Notes: generated from the letters alone by a model not told the origin. Numbered from the stretch's first letter, positions 19,172 to 28,726 are shown. The stretch is DNA of 64,000 bases from an uncultured Amylibacter sp. (GCA_947497475.1 CANMGS010000001.1:992001-1056000), one strand, 5' to 3'. Translations and numbers: made by a program.

Positions 19172-22122
19172 GGTACATCCCTTGTTTCAGGCATGTCAGT
19201 TTCTTCCCATTCGCCAAAGCGTGATAGGTGATCATAATCTGATCCGTATTTATCCTTTTGCATTTTCAAACGGGCGCCATATCCAACACCGTTTTCAAAA
19301 TGGCAGCGCAGCAATTGGATCAGCTCTGCCCATGTGTCATCCGCAAGTGTATCTGTCACAGGAACACTGCGCGAAACATCTGGCCCTTTCAGGCTGATAT
19401 ATTGCAACGCCGAAACGCTTAAAGGTGCCATATTGGCAAACCCGCCAGCCGCTGCAATCGCTGCCTCTAATTGTAGCTGTTTGTCAAAATGATGAATCTC
19501 TCTCGGCCCAGGAGGATCGCCAGATTTATAATCATAAATCATCAATTGCCCTTTTGGGTCTAGGTCTAAACGATCCGCTTTAGCGGTCAAAGTGAATTCA
19601 AACTCCGTAGCTTGACGCGCCCCTTTGATTTCCTGTGCTGCAATGCGCCCCAATTGTGCACGTTCTTGTTCAGCTGCAACCAACCAAGGTGCAATTTTCT
19701 TTAAGCGACCAAACCACAATCGACGTGCTGATTGCCAAGGGACATCACGCTCTAAAATATCCGTTGCGATATCTAGAAAATGTTCGACAGAATACGCACC
19801 ATCCCCGAAATGCGTGGACTGATTGAAGGTTTCCAAAATCGTATGCAAAACAATCCCGCGCGATAACGCATCGGGTTCTAAGCCATAGGGTTTTAATGCG
19901 CGTAATCCCAAAACTGATTGAGCATAAATTTCGTATGGATTGCGTACCAGTGTTTTAATCCGCGTCACAGACAGTTTTTTCGGATGTGCCGTTACAGGTG
20001 GAACAGGTGCTGGACGTGTTGCTTTTTCCAGCACGCCCGTAGGCCTGTCCAAACTACGCGCAAGATGTAACCAGCGATCGCCGCGTTCGATCATGTCTTT
20101 AATAGCAGTTTCCCCAACAGGCCCCAAACCTGTCAGTAAATTATTCAAACGAGTCAGCCAGCGGGATGAAACAGTCGGTGCATCACCGTCACGAATTGCA
20201 CGGGATAAAACAACCTTACTCTGCCCAAATGCCTGTTGGAAATCATGGGCGGATAAACCGATATTGCGCTCAGGTAACAGCAAACCAAGCTGTTTGCGCA
20301 TAGAACGGTTTAACCATGGATCAGGGCTTGGTTTTTGTGGCCAAATCCCTTCGTTTAATCCACCAAGGATCACCAAATCAGCCCCTTGAACACGCGCCTC
20401 TAATGTACCCCAAATCGCAATGTTTGGATGGGGTTTAACAGCATCGCGCACTTCGCCACTTTGCAATACAGAATAAAGCAGTGCAGCATAATCAGGTGCT
20501 GACCAAACCGTTTCACCGTCCGCTTCTTGTGCAAGGTTTTCGAACAGCTTTTGCGCTTGTTGCCCATCATTTTCGCGCCACAATGCATGTTGGTCTGCAA
20601 CAGCACCTTTCGAAAGCGCGATCATAAGCTTTTCATGCAAAGCCAGCCAATCCGACATTTTGCGGGGCTTTGCATCACTGATGGCTTCGAAAGTTTCGCA
20701 TAACCATGCGACCCAAGGCTGCGCTTCTGTATGGTTTGCATCCGCCCATTCGCGGATCATATCAAACTGCACAAATGGCGGGCCGCCCCGAATAATCGGT
20801 GTATCACGATCCAAGCGGCCTAACTCTAGATCACGGGTAAACCTCAAATGATTACCGCGATCTTCTGCTTGGTGCGTTAAAGGGTGTTTCAATATGGCAA
20901 TGAGTTCGGCGGGGGCGATTGTTTTCCCCAAAAGGCCAGCGGTTAGACGCATGAAAATACCAATCGCAGACAAATGCAAAGGTTCCCCCGCACTGTCATC
21001 TGGCGTGATATTCCAACGGTTCAACTGCGCAGAAACGCGGCGTGTTAAGTTTCGGTCAGGTGTGATTAAAACAGCTGTTTCATCGTGCTCTGCGGCTTCA
21101 CGCAAGCAAACCGCAATCGCATTGGCTTCGTCTTTGGGCGATGTTGCCGAAATCAGACTGATGTCATTTGTTGCGGATGGTATCGCGGGAACCAGATCAG
21201 GACCTTCTTCCAGCCATTGATCGGTGACTGGTGCGGGACGTAATGCCAAAGACAGTAACTTGTTTCTATCCTGTGAAAAAACTGAAACGTCATGCCAAGG
21301 GGGTAAATTAGTTGGGTTCACATCAAGCTTACCTGAAATCCGCGCCAACATAGATTGCGGATGATCATCACTTGTTTTTTCTTTGCCCAAAACATCCCAA
21401 ACCGTATCAGGTGTTTCCGCATCATAGCCTGGTAAAACCACTGCCCCTTGTGGCAACTTCGAAACCGCTTGCATGAACAGTGCTGTCGTCCCACGTGACC
21501 CTGTCGAACCTGCAATGATAATCGGATCGTTAGGAGGATTTTGCGCCCAATGATCTGCATAGGCTTGAACTACAGCACGTTGTCGTGCCTCTGGATCAAT
21601 CAAAGCTTGCGCTGACCAGTAATGGGTTAAGATGTTCAAAAACTTCAGGCTGCGATCCCAATGTTCAGATGCATTGCCCAATTCTACGTCCTGTAAACGA
21701 TCCAATGAAACGCCTTCGCCGTGCACTTCGTCCAATAATGTGGCTAGACTATCAGCCAGTGCAAAGACGGATGACTTTGGCGCTAGATCGGGCTGTTGCT
21801 CAATCAGGGCCGCAACTAAATCCGCTAGTTTCAAACGACGCTGCAAAGGGGATGCTGGCAAAGCCAAAGCAACAGGCGCCAGTGCATCATGCGTCAAATC
21901 AGAAAGCACTTTCAACTGCGGCAACAAGCTGGCGTTTTGTTGTTTGAACAACTCTTCAACGCGTCGTGCAGCGCGGCGTGTGTTTAAATAGATTTTAGTT
22001 TTTGCAAATTCATGTGGCGCCATAGTCTTTGCACGCTCAAACAGGCCAGCCACAAAAGACTTTGAAAAATCAGCACCAATCTGCACCATAAAAACGCGTG
22101 AATGTGGGCAGGGCTCAAACAT
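19168..22122 (-). CDS. addB: Double-strand break repair protein AddB
   Basis: Second subunit of AddAB, with an inactive-helicase-like N-terminal part that scans for recombination hotspots and a C-terminal nuclease domain (YDYKSGDPP). VILGGLNEGIWPQ and SVTRIKTLVRNPYEIYA are recognisable AddB blocks. I start it at the Met of MFEPCPHSRVFMV (984 residues), since earlier in-frame codons lie inside the murU gene. That still overlaps the murU stop by eight bases, which implies coupling. It is upstream of addA. Confidence 0.92.
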   Translation of the reverse strand: MFEPCPHSRVFMVQIGADFSKSFVAGLFERAKTMAPHEFAKTKIYLNTRRAARRVEELFKQQNASLLPQLKVLSDLTHDALAPVALALPASPLQRRLKLADLVAALIEQQPDLAPKSSVFALADSLATLLDEVHGEGVSLDRLQDVELGNASEHWDRSLKFLNILTHYWSAQALIDPEARQRAVVQAYADHWAQNPPNDPIIIAGSTGSRGTTALFMQAVSKLPQGAVVLPGYDAETPDTVWDVLGKEKTSDDHPQSMLARISGKLDVNPTNLPPWHDVSVFSQDRNKLLSLALRPAPVTDQWLEEGPDLVPAIPSATNDISLISATSPKDEANAIAVCLREAAEHDETAVLITPDRNLTRRVSAQLNRWNITPDDSAGEPLHLSAIGIFMRLTAGLLGKTIAPAELIAILKHPLTHQAEDRGNHLRFTRDLELGRLDRDTPIIRGGPPFVQFDMIREWADANHTEAQPWVAWLCETFEAISDAKPRKMSDWLALHEKLMIALSKGAVADQHALWRENDGQQAQKLFENLAQEADGETVWSAPDYAALLYSVLQSGEVRDAVKPHPNIAIWGTLEARVQGADLVILGGLNEGIWPQKPSPDPWLNRSMRKQLGLLLPERNIGLSAHDFQQAFGQSKVVLSRAIRDGDAPTVSSRWLTRLNNLLTGLGPVGETAIKDMIERGDRWLHLARSLDRPTGVLEKATRPAPVPPVTAHPKKLSVTRIKTLVRNPYEIYAQSVLGLRALKPYGLEPDALSRGIVLHTILETFNQSTHFGDGAYSVEHFLDIATDILERDVPWQSARRLWFGRLKKIAPWLVAAEQERAQLGRIAAQEIKGARQATEFEFTLTAKADRLDLDPKGQLMIYDYKSGDPPGPREIHHFDKQLQLEAAIAAAGGFANMAPLSVSALQYISLKGPDVSRSVPVTDTLADDTWAELIQLLRCHFENGVGYGARLKMQKDKYGSDYDHLSRFGEWEETDMPETRDVP

Positions 22123-22813
22123 CAGCGGCCTTTTGTTCTGCCAATGCGATGCCTTCTGGATAACCGACATCAGCCCAAAACCCATCATAAACGATACCGT
22201 ACAATCGGTTATTTGCGATCATCTGTTCCCAAAGCAGATTTAAAGAAAAACAGGTATCGCGAATACCAGCCAAAGCATCTGTTTTGATGATTTGGACGCC
22301 CGAATAAACATAAGGAGCTTCTGCTGCACCGCCTCTGCGTTTTAACTGCGCTTGTTCGGTTAAAAAGAAATCACCACTGCCCGCATACCCAATCGCATTT
22401 GGTTTTTTAATCAACATCAGCAAGCCATCCATCGCACTAGCATTCCATGCGGATGATAGCTGCTGAATTGGGTTGGCATCAAACCAAATAGAATCGCAAT
22501 TTAATGTAAAAACAAGCCCTGCTCCGATTTGCGGCAATGCATTTTTTAGCCCACCACCTGTTTCCAAAATCTCAGGCTCTTCACGAATTGGCGTGATATT
22601 TTCTTTTGTTTTTAGGTGTTCTTCTAAAGGCTCTGCAAAATAATGCGTGTTTACAAAAACATTTGTAATGCCAGCATCGGATAAAATATCCAAAGTATGA
22701 TCAATCATCGGCTTACCCAAAACAGGCACCAATGGTTTTGGCGTATTTTCCGTTAAATGACGCATACGGGTCCCAAAACCAGCGGCAAAAACCATGGCAG
22801 ATTTAGGATGCAT
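22115..22813 (-). CDS. murU: Nucleotidyltransferase, N-acetylmuramate 1-phosphate uridylyltransferase type
   Basis: Sugar-nucleotide transferase with the signature AMVFAAGFGTRMRHLT, TPKPLVPVLGKPMI and LNCDSIW. Following the amgK-like kinase, it fits MurU, which forms UDP-MurNAc from recycled MurNAc-1-phosphate and bypasses de novo synthesis (known from Pseudomonas). I start it at MHPKSAMVF, giving 232 residues; this overlaps the kinase gene by 11 bases. Function is from family and context; other sugar-1-phosphate substrates cannot be excluded. Confidence 0.82.
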   Translation of the reverse strand: MHPKSAMVFAAGFGTRMRHLTENTPKPLVPVLGKPMIDHTLDILSDAGITNVFVNTHYFAEPLEEHLKTKENITPIREEPEILETGGGLKNALPQIGAGLVFTLNCDSIWFDANPIQQLSSAWNASAMDGLLMLIKKPNAIGYAGSGDFFLTEQAQLKRRGGAAEAPYVYSGVQIIKTDALAGIRDTCFSLNLLWEQMIANNRLYGIVYDGFWADVGYPEGIALAEQKAADV

Positions 22814-23822
22814 AAGCGGCCTCTTTAATCTGCGATAATATTTCTGGTGTTGGCGTCGGAATATTAGCAGCAACCCATGCTTTTAAATCTGCCAATTCAG
22901 GATGCGATAAATCGTGCTGCAGATGTTTCCAAACGCGCGGGATCAGATCAACATAATGGGGTTTGCCATCACGAACGCAAAGCCGCGCAAAAATACCTAC
23001 GATTTTTAGATTCCGCTGGGCACCAATCGTTGCATATGCATAATTAAAAGCATCCGCATCAACACCTGACTCATTTATGAAGTAATCTTTCATACTGTTT
23101 TGTAAATCTAACGAGGTGTCTCTGCGCGCATCTTCTAATAATGAAACCAAATCATACGCAGTATGACCCATCAAAGCGTCTTGGAAATCCAACAGCCCAA
23201 CATTTTGAAACCCATCACGGTCAGGCATCCATAACAGATTTTCTGCATGATAATCCCGCAATACCAAAACAGGCTCTTTGCGCTTAATGCGCCCACATGC
23301 TTGGCTGATATGATGGCGATATGCGTCGGTAATATCATGAGGTGTCATTTGCCCAGAAATCGCAGGCAAATACCAATCTGTAACCAAATCAGTTTCCCGT
23401 AGGTATGTTGCCATATCATAGGGCGCTATGCCGTCAGGTATTGTGGCTTTATGTAAGCTTAACAACACATCAATCGCCGCTTTATAGAGCACCCCTTCGC
23501 TGTTTGGATCTTGCTCACAGATACGCGCAAAAAGATCATCCCCAAGGTCTTCTAATAATAGAAATCCATTGTCCTCATCGCTGGCCAAAAGCTTTGGTGC
23601 AGACAATTTGTGATCAACAAGAATGTTTAGGATTTTCACAAAAGGGCGTACATCTTCACCCCTTTCAGGTGGGGCATTCATCAAAATGGCTTTACGTCCG
23701 TCTGATTTCGTCAAACGGACATAACTGCGGTTTGAAGCATCTCCTGCAACCATAACGGATTCTGCATCATCCCATACGATGTGTTTTAAAAAGGCTGCTT
23801 TTTTTAGTGCTCGGTCTGTCAT
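22803..23822 (-). CDS. amgK: Anomeric sugar kinase, AmgK-like phosphotransferase
   Basis: Aminoglycoside-phosphotransferase fold of 339 residues. The kinase loop reads VLRDYHAENLLW (a variant of HxDxxxxN with the aspartate before Tyr-His) and the metal site VGLLDFQDALMG. The order tsaE-amgK-murU is that of the cell-wall recycling pathway, in which AmgK phosphorylates MurNAc and GlcNAc at the anomeric position. Only two bases separate it from tsaE. Drug resistance is not implied. Confidence 0.82.
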   Translation of the reverse strand: MTDRALKKAAFLKHIVWDDAESVMVAGDASNRSYVRLTKSDGRKAILMNAPPERGEDVRPFVKILNILVDHKLSAPKLLASDEDNGFLLLEDLGDDLFARICEQDPNSEGVLYKAAIDVLLSLHKATIPDGIAPYDMATYLRETDLVTDWYLPAISGQMTPHDITDAYRHHISQACGRIKRKEPVLVLRDYHAENLLWMPDRDGFQNVGLLDFQDALMGHTAYDLVSLLEDARRDTSLDLQNSMKDYFINESGVDADAFNYAYATIGAQRNLKIVGIFARLCVRDGKPHYVDLIPRVWKHLQHDLSHPELADLKAWVAANIPTPTPEILSQIKEAAYAS

Positions 23823-23824
23823 TC

Positions 23825-24313
23825 TTAAGTATTGCCTAAATCAAGGGATTTTACATCTGCTAACTTATCGTTCCATTTGGCATCTTGCCATGAAAATGCG
23901 ATTGCCCTTTTGCCTTCACCAGTGATATCAATTTGGATGGTTAATGCATGTTCAGGTGCCATAGATCCCAACCGATCTGGCCATTCAACAAAACATGCGG
24001 CTGTTTCAAATGCGTTGTCTAAACCCAGTTCAAAAACCTCATCAGGATGGGACAGGCGGTATAGATCTGCATGGACGTATTCGACATCGCCCAAATCATA
24101 AGTTTGTACCAATGTGAATGTCGGGGATGGTACGTCTTCGACTTGCCCAGAACTTTGCATTGCTGTCTGTATAACCTTGCGGGTTAAGTCCGTTTTGCCT
24201 GCACCAACATCGCCACGCAAAAGCACCACATCGCCATTTATAATATTCGCAGCCAATACACTTGCTATTTCTGCCGTATCATCTGGGCTGTTAGATGTAA
24301 GTGTGAACTGCAC
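23825..24313 (-). CDS. tsaE: tRNA threonylcarbamoyladenosine biosynthesis ATPase TsaE
   Basis: ATPase that works with TsaB and TsaD to modify A37 of ANN-decoding tRNAs. The P-loop is LRGDVGAGKTDLTR (Lys40), followed by PSPTFTLVQTYD and the family HADLYRLSHPDEVFELG. At 162 residues it is normal length. It heads the recycling genes; tsaD is in this window at about 37 kb. Confidence 0.93.
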   Translation of the reverse strand: MQFTLTSNSPDDTAEIASVLAANIINGDVVLLRGDVGAGKTDLTRKVIQTAMQSSGQVEDVPSPTFTLVQTYDLGDVEYVHADLYRLSHPDEVFELGLDNAFETAACFVEWPDRLGSMAPEHALTIQIDITGEGKRAIAFSWQDAKWNDKLADVKSLDLGNT

Positions 24314-24357
24314 AAGACGTCCTTTGGTTCTGCTAAAGCGAAACTAAGGAATTGTGC

Positions 24358-25470
24358 CTATGCTTCGCAAGCTAAACTGACGTTTGGGGCATGATTTATT
24401 TTGGTATGGGTGTGAAATTCGCACAAAGTGTCACCTGACGGCATGGGTTCAAAGTGAACCGTGACAGGTATTCCCGTTTTTGTCTGTATATCTGCGAACC
24501 ATGGAGTTCTGTCATTTGTATTTTTAACATAGTCGCGAAAATCACCCCAAGTGGGTGTCGGATGGAAAATCGACTGCATCAGATTTGAAAAATCTTGTGT
24601 GCTTTTGCATTCATTAGCTCCGATAATTTCAGTTTGAAACACATCGTTCTGAAACATTACAGCTCCAGTGCGGTCAAAAACGATGATGCCAATTGTGGTC
24701 GCGTTAATCATATTTTTTAGATCGCATATCTGGGCTCTAAATTGCCGCTCCATTGCAAGTGAATTGGTAACATCTTCAAACAAGAAAACTACCGTTCCAG
24801 AAGAATGCGGCCGTCCAATTACACGCAATGTACGACCATCTGGCAAGTCCCAGTCTTCGCGGTAGTCGTCGCGCATGGCGCTACGTTCAATTTGTTTGAA
24901 CGTTTTACGCCACGATGTGTAATCCTTGGGTTCTGGCAAAACGTGTGTATCACGTAACCGATCCATGAAAGATAATAAATTAGGTTGTTTTAATAACCAT
25001 TCAGGCCGAAGTCCTAAATTTTGAGATAATGCTGGGTTAAACAATGAAAGCTCATTGTTGTGATCAAAAACAGCAATGCCCACCAATAATTCAGCAAATG
25101 TAGCGCTTAATGTTTGAACGAATTTGCCAGTGGCTTTATTTTTTGGCGTGCTCGTGTTTTTGGCAATAGCAAAGCAATAATCATCTTCTCCGATGACATG
25201 CTTGAGAACCGTATAATCTTGCATATGGGCGCGATTTTGCAACAGCTTCGCGGTGGTTTCAGCATTAAACGATTTTGCATGGTTATTTGCCCATACAACA
25301 CCAGCTTTTGGTTTTGCCCAAACGGCAAATGGAAAGTGATCCAATATCTTTTTTAAATCATCATTTGTTTGGTTTAAATTTTCAGAAATAGGTTTGTGGT
25401 AAAGAAAAGCGCCGACCAGAAATAGACTGATCAAAAACATACTCAACAGAATGATAACAGATAGAATCAT
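24358..25470 (-). CDS. Membrane-anchored PAS domain protein without output domain
   Basis: An N-terminal hydrophobic helix (SVIILLSMFLISLFLVGAFL) is followed by three PAS-like regions at roughly residues 40-120, 130-250 and 255-350: VGIAVFDHNNELSLFNPAL, then VIGRPHSSGTVVFLFEDVT, then IGIIVFDRTGAVMFQNDVF. No H-box, ATPase, GGDEF or EAL motif is present, so it can sense but not phosphorylate. I prefer the ATG at 25470 over an in-frame TTG nine codons upstream. It follows regB by about 50 bases on the same strand and could modulate that kinase; this is inference. Confidence 0.7.
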   Translation of the reverse strand: MILSVIILLSMFLISLFLVGAFLYHKPISENLNQTNDDLKKILDHFPFAVWAKPKAGVVWANNHAKSFNAETTAKLLQNRAHMQDYTVLKHVIGEDDYCFAIAKNTSTPKNKATGKFVQTLSATFAELLVGIAVFDHNNELSLFNPALSQNLGLRPEWLLKQPNLLSFMDRLRDTHVLPEPKDYTSWRKTFKQIERSAMRDDYREDWDLPDGRTLRVIGRPHSSGTVVFLFEDVTNSLAMERQFRAQICDLKNMINATTIGIIVFDRTGAVMFQNDVFQTEIIGANECKSTQDFSNLMQSIFHPTPTWGDFRDYVKNTNDRTPWFADIQTKTGIPVTVHFEPMPSGDTLCEFHTHTKINHAPNVSLACEA

Positions 25471-25524
25471 GGGCGTAACTTTTATTGTGCTCGTCAATCA
25501 AAGCTGTAAATTCTGAATCAGATA

Positions 25525-26952
25525 TTAAGATGCTGCTTCAAAGTTTTGATTTAGGCCAAGTGCGCCGCGTACATCATCTGGATCTTTTTCTAATTTTGAC
25601 CGCTCCCAACGTACATTCACAATCGCACCTTTGATACGCGAATCGATGATGTGATGTTTTCGATCTGTATTCAAAGCGTCAGATGCAGCATTTGCAAAAG
25701 TAAGTTCTGCACCTGATCTTTCCAGTAACGTTTTCGCAATAAACAGACCAAGCCCCATGCCCTGGTATTCAGAAAAATCCTGTGATCTCTGGCTTTGTCG
25801 ATATCGCTTACTGATAAAGGGATCGCCGATACGATCAAGCAGATCAACAGGATAGCCTTTACCGTCATCTGCCACAGTGACACGCACAGAGCTTTCATCC
25901 CAAGTTGCATCAACCCATACATTTGCCAGCGAAAAGTCCACAGCATTTTGGACTAAATTACGAAGCCCATGAATGATTTCAGGGTGGCGTGAGATAATAG
26001 GCGTATCTTCGGCAAATACATCTTCGTCTTGGCCATTTACAGTGAAACGGATTGCTTTGCCGCGGCTTTCATGTGGCTCTGCTGCCTCATGAATAATAGC
26101 AGTGAGAGGTGCATTTTTAAGCAGCAAGTCGTCTTTGCCGCTACGTCCCATGTCACGTAATATTTGGCTTAAACGGTCTGCTTGCTCTTTGATTAGAATT
26201 GCATCGTCATGAAGATCTTCGTCATCTTTTAATTCCGATGCCAGCTCAGAAGAAACCAGTTTGATTGTTGCAAGCGGTGTGCCCATTTCATGCGCTGCTG
26301 CTGCAACGACACCCCCCAAAGCGGTTAGCTTGTGCTCACGCGCAAGAGCCATTTGTGTTGCTGATAAAGCTTGGGACATTGAAAACATTTCTACAGTCAC
26401 ACGTCGGGCATAACTGGCCAGAAAAACGATCCCAATTGCTAGAGCAAACCACATGCCTCCAAGAAAAATATTAGGAAGCTCTAATACTTCCCCAGTCACT
26501 TTTTGTAACGGGGTATATACAAAACTCAGCATGGTGATGGTGATTAGGGCAGACGCGCTAATCACCAACGTTGCATTCAATGTTAAGGCGGTCGCAGCGA
26601 TTGTTACGGGTGCAAGGATCAACACTGAAAATGGATTGTGAAGCCCGCCTGTTAAATACAACAACAAGATCAGCTGTGCTAAATCAAACAGCAAAGATAG
26701 CATGGCTTCGCGTTCGGATAACCGTTTGTTTGCGGGTAAAATCAATGTGGCGGAAATGTTAAATAAAACCGCAGCGGTAATAACAATTAAACAAGCGCGA
26801 AACGGAATTGCGAGTTCAAGATAATATACTGCTGCAACAACAGCACCTACCTGCCCAACAATAGCCAGCCATCGCAAAATAACCAAAGTGCGCAATCGAA
26901 TCCAATCATTACGCGCTTCGCGGGTGAATAAGTTTGTCAGTGACTGCGACAA
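25525..26952 (-). CDS. regB: Redox sensor histidine kinase, RegB/PrrB/ActS family
   Basis: Global redox kinase that phosphorylates RegA. Six hydrophobic segments fill residues 20-185; the quinone-site signature GGLHNPF is at 102-108. The H-box is AAAAHEMGTPLATIKL with His221; the ATPase domain shows LRNLVQNAVDF, DDGKGYP and GMGLGLFIAKTLLERSG. The position 40 residues after the phospho-His, Cys265 in Rhodobacter RegB, is Leu261 here (QADRLSQIL). The start is TTG; no ATG or GTG occurs in frame upstream. It is divergent from senC-regA, the classic arrangement. Confidence 0.93.
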   Translation of the reverse strand: MSQSLTNLFTREARNDWIRLRTLVILRWLAIVGQVGAVVAAVYYLELAIPFRACLIVITAAVLFNISATLILPANKRLSEREAMLSLLFDLAQLILLLYLTGGLHNPFSVLILAPVTIAATALTLNATLVISASALITITMLSFVYTPLQKVTGEVLELPNIFLGGMWFALAIGIVFLASYARRVTVEMFSMSQALSATQMALAREHKLTALGGVVAAAAHEMGTPLATIKLVSSELASELKDDEDLHDDAILIKEQADRLSQILRDMGRSGKDDLLLKNAPLTAIIHEAAEPHESRGKAIRFTVNGQDEDVFAEDTPIISRHPEIIHGLRNLVQNAVDFSLANVWVDATWDESSVRVTVADDGKGYPVDLLDRIGDPFISKRYRQSQRSQDFSEYQGMGLGLFIAKTLLERSGAELTFANAASDALNTDRKHHIIDSRIKGAIVNVRWERSKLEKDPDDVRGALGLNQNFEAAS

Positions 26953-27031
26953 TGATGAACTTTCTTGTGACTTGTCTTCTGTGTCTGCACGTTAGATGAA
27001 TGGTGTTAACTAATCTAGGGTGGTTACAGCT

Positions 27032-27628
27032 ATGTCTAAGTCTTTAGCAATTTTAGCATCAACTGTTGCAACAGTAGGAATCGCCGTTGGCGCTTACTTT
27101 GTCTTATCTCCGTCAGAAAACCAATGTACGCCAACAGGTGTTGTTGCAGGAAATGCCACCATTGGGGGCCCATTTGAACTTGTAAATCACAAAGGGCAAA
27201 CCGTAACGGAAAAAGATGTCATTACGGAACCATCGCTTGTCTATTTCGGGTACACCTATTGCCCAGATGTTTGCCCATTGGATGTTGCGCGTAATGCAGA
27301 AGCTGTTGATATGCTCGCGGCAAAGAACATTGATGTCACGCCAGTTTTCATAACCATTGATCCTGCACGCGACACACCACAGGCGTTGTCTGATTATGTG
27401 GAAGTAACACATGAAAAAATGGTAGCTTTGACGGGAACAGACGAACAGATCAAAGCCGCATCAAAAGCTTATAAAACATATTACCGCAAAAATGGTGAAG
27501 GTGAAGATTACCTGATGGACCATTCGACATTCACATATTTGATGTCCCCAGATGGTTTCTTGGACTATATCCGCCGCGATATGACGGCTGAACAGGTCGC
27601 TGAAAAGGTTGGGTGTTTTGCAGGTTAA
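27032..27628 (+). CDS. senC: SCO1/SenC family copper chaperone
   Basis: Membrane-anchored thioredoxin-fold protein that helps build the CuA centre of cytochrome c oxidase. One N-terminal helix (residues 4-25) precedes a periplasmic domain with the copper ligands Cys77 and Cys81 (YTYCPDVCPLD) and a histidine in LMDHSTFTYL. The ATG at 27032 follows AGGG at a suitable distance; a GTG four codons earlier overlaps that site. 198 residues. Its position between regB and regA matches prrC/senC in Rhodobacter. Confidence 0.93.
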   Translation: MSKSLAILASTVATVGIAVGAYFVLSPSENQCTPTGVVAGNATIGGPFELVNHKGQTVTEKDVITEPSLVYFGYTYCPDVCPLDVARNAEAVDMLAAKNIDVTPVFITIDPARDTPQALSDYVEVTHEKMVALTGTDEQIKAASKAYKTYYRKNGEGEDYLMDHSTFTYLMSPDGFLDYIRRDMTAEQVAEKVGCFAG

Positions 27629-27699
27629 CCTACTCAAATTGACCTCAGTTGATCTTCCATTTAGAAGTTATCTTATGGAACTATATAAAGTTGGTGGAA

Positions 27700-28254
27700 A
27701 TGTCTGAAGATGAACTTGGCGAGATCGGCCCAGATAACAGTCTTTTAATCCTAGATGACGATGAACCATTTCGCCGCCGCTTAGCGCGCGCAATGGAAAA
27801 ACGCGGTTTTAATCCAACACCTTTAGATTCTGTTGCAGCAGGGCGAGCGTTTTGTACAGCTACCCCACCAGCTTATGCAGTTGTCGATCTACGTTTGCTA
27901 GATGGTAATGGCTTGGACGTGGTAGAGGTGCTGCGCGCGCGCCGCCCAGAGGCCAAGATTATTGTGCTAACAGGATACGGCGCAATTGCGACTGCTGTTG
28001 CTGCTGTGAAAATCGGTGCCACGGATTATTTGGCAAAACCAGCAGATGCAAATGACGTAACGAACGCATTGCTTGCTACACCAGGTGACAAACCTCCGCC
28101 CCCAGAAAATCCAATGTCTGCGGATCGTGTGCGCTGGGAGCATATTCAACGTGTATTTGAGCTGTGTGATCGCAACGTTTCAGAAACAGCACGCCGCTTG
28201 AACATGCATCGCCGTACACTGCAGCGCATCTTAGCGAAACGCAGCCCACGTTAA
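27700..28254 (+). CDS. regA: Redox response regulator, RegA/PrrA/ActR family
   Basis: Two-domain regulator: receiver with the acidic pocket LLILDDDEPF and phospho-acceptor Asp63 (YAVVDLRLLDGNG), then a proline linker (KPPPPENP) and a Fis-type helix-turn-helix (NVSETARRLNMHRRTLQRI). I chose the ATG at 27700, which gives 184 residues, exactly the size of Rhodobacter RegA with Asp63 in register. In relatives it controls photosynthesis, respiration, nitrogen and carbon fixation. It is the partner of the divergent regB. Confidence 0.95.
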   Translation: MSEDELGEIGPDNSLLILDDDEPFRRRLARAMEKRGFNPTPLDSVAAGRAFCTATPPAYAVVDLRLLDGNGLDVVEVLRARRPEAKIIVLTGYGAIATAVAAVKIGATDYLAKPADANDVTNALLATPGDKPPPPENPMSADRVRWEHIQRVFELCDRNVSETARRLNMHRRTLQRILAKRSPR

Positions 28255-28351
28255 TGTGATCCAATTGGATGTGTAAAATAATTGATTAAAATAATCGGAT
28301 ATGGTTCTGGAGATATACAAATATCTCCCAACTATAACTGGAAATAATCAA

Positions 28352-28723
28352 ATGTATAAAACCCTTTTACCTGCCGCTTTATTTACAATCTTTGCGGCGA
28401 CACAAGTTCAGGCAAAACCTATAGAAACTCATTTCTGCCCTGCCGATAAATCTGTAGATGGCCATTTTATTCAGATCACAGACAAGCCTTTAACGCTTAA
28501 GGTAATTAACGTTCCAAAAGGTGAGAATGATATAAATAAGGGTTCAGTGTTGCTGGAAATCCCTGGAGAGAAAAATGATCAAAATGGGGCAATGAAGTTT
28601 GGTCCAGAAGTATTTAAAGCGCCTTATTTTTACCTTCCTAAAAGTGGAGGATTTAGTTTTAAATTCAAAGACCGTACTGGAAAAGAGGTGAATTTTGCAC
28701 ATTTCCACTGTGAGTCAGTATAG
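28352..28723 (+). CDS. Uncharacterised small secreted protein
   Basis: 123 residues starting MYKTLLPAALFTIFAATQVQA, a clear signal peptide cleaved after about residue 21. The mature part has one Cys near each end (HFCPADKS and FHFCESV-like FHCESV), suggesting a single disulfide, and is beta-rich. An upstream in-frame start would bury the signal peptide, so the ATG at 28352 is used. I do not recognise the family. A good terminator follows, within the opposing LysR gene. Confidence 0.65.
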   Translation: MYKTLLPAALFTIFAATQVQAKPIETHFCPADKSVDGHFIQITDKPLTLKVINVPKGENDINKGSVLLEIPGEKNDQNGAMKFGPEVFKAPYFYLPKSGGFSFKFKDRTGKEVNFAHFHCESV

Positions 28724-28726
28724 AGG

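Noticed and set aside
19940-20389. 149-codon plus-strand frame opposite addB
   Set aside because: Antisense shadow without homology or ribosome site.
22803-23822. Aminoglycoside resistance phosphotransferase
   Set aside because: Context with murU and tsaE points to AmgK cell-wall recycling rather than drug modification.
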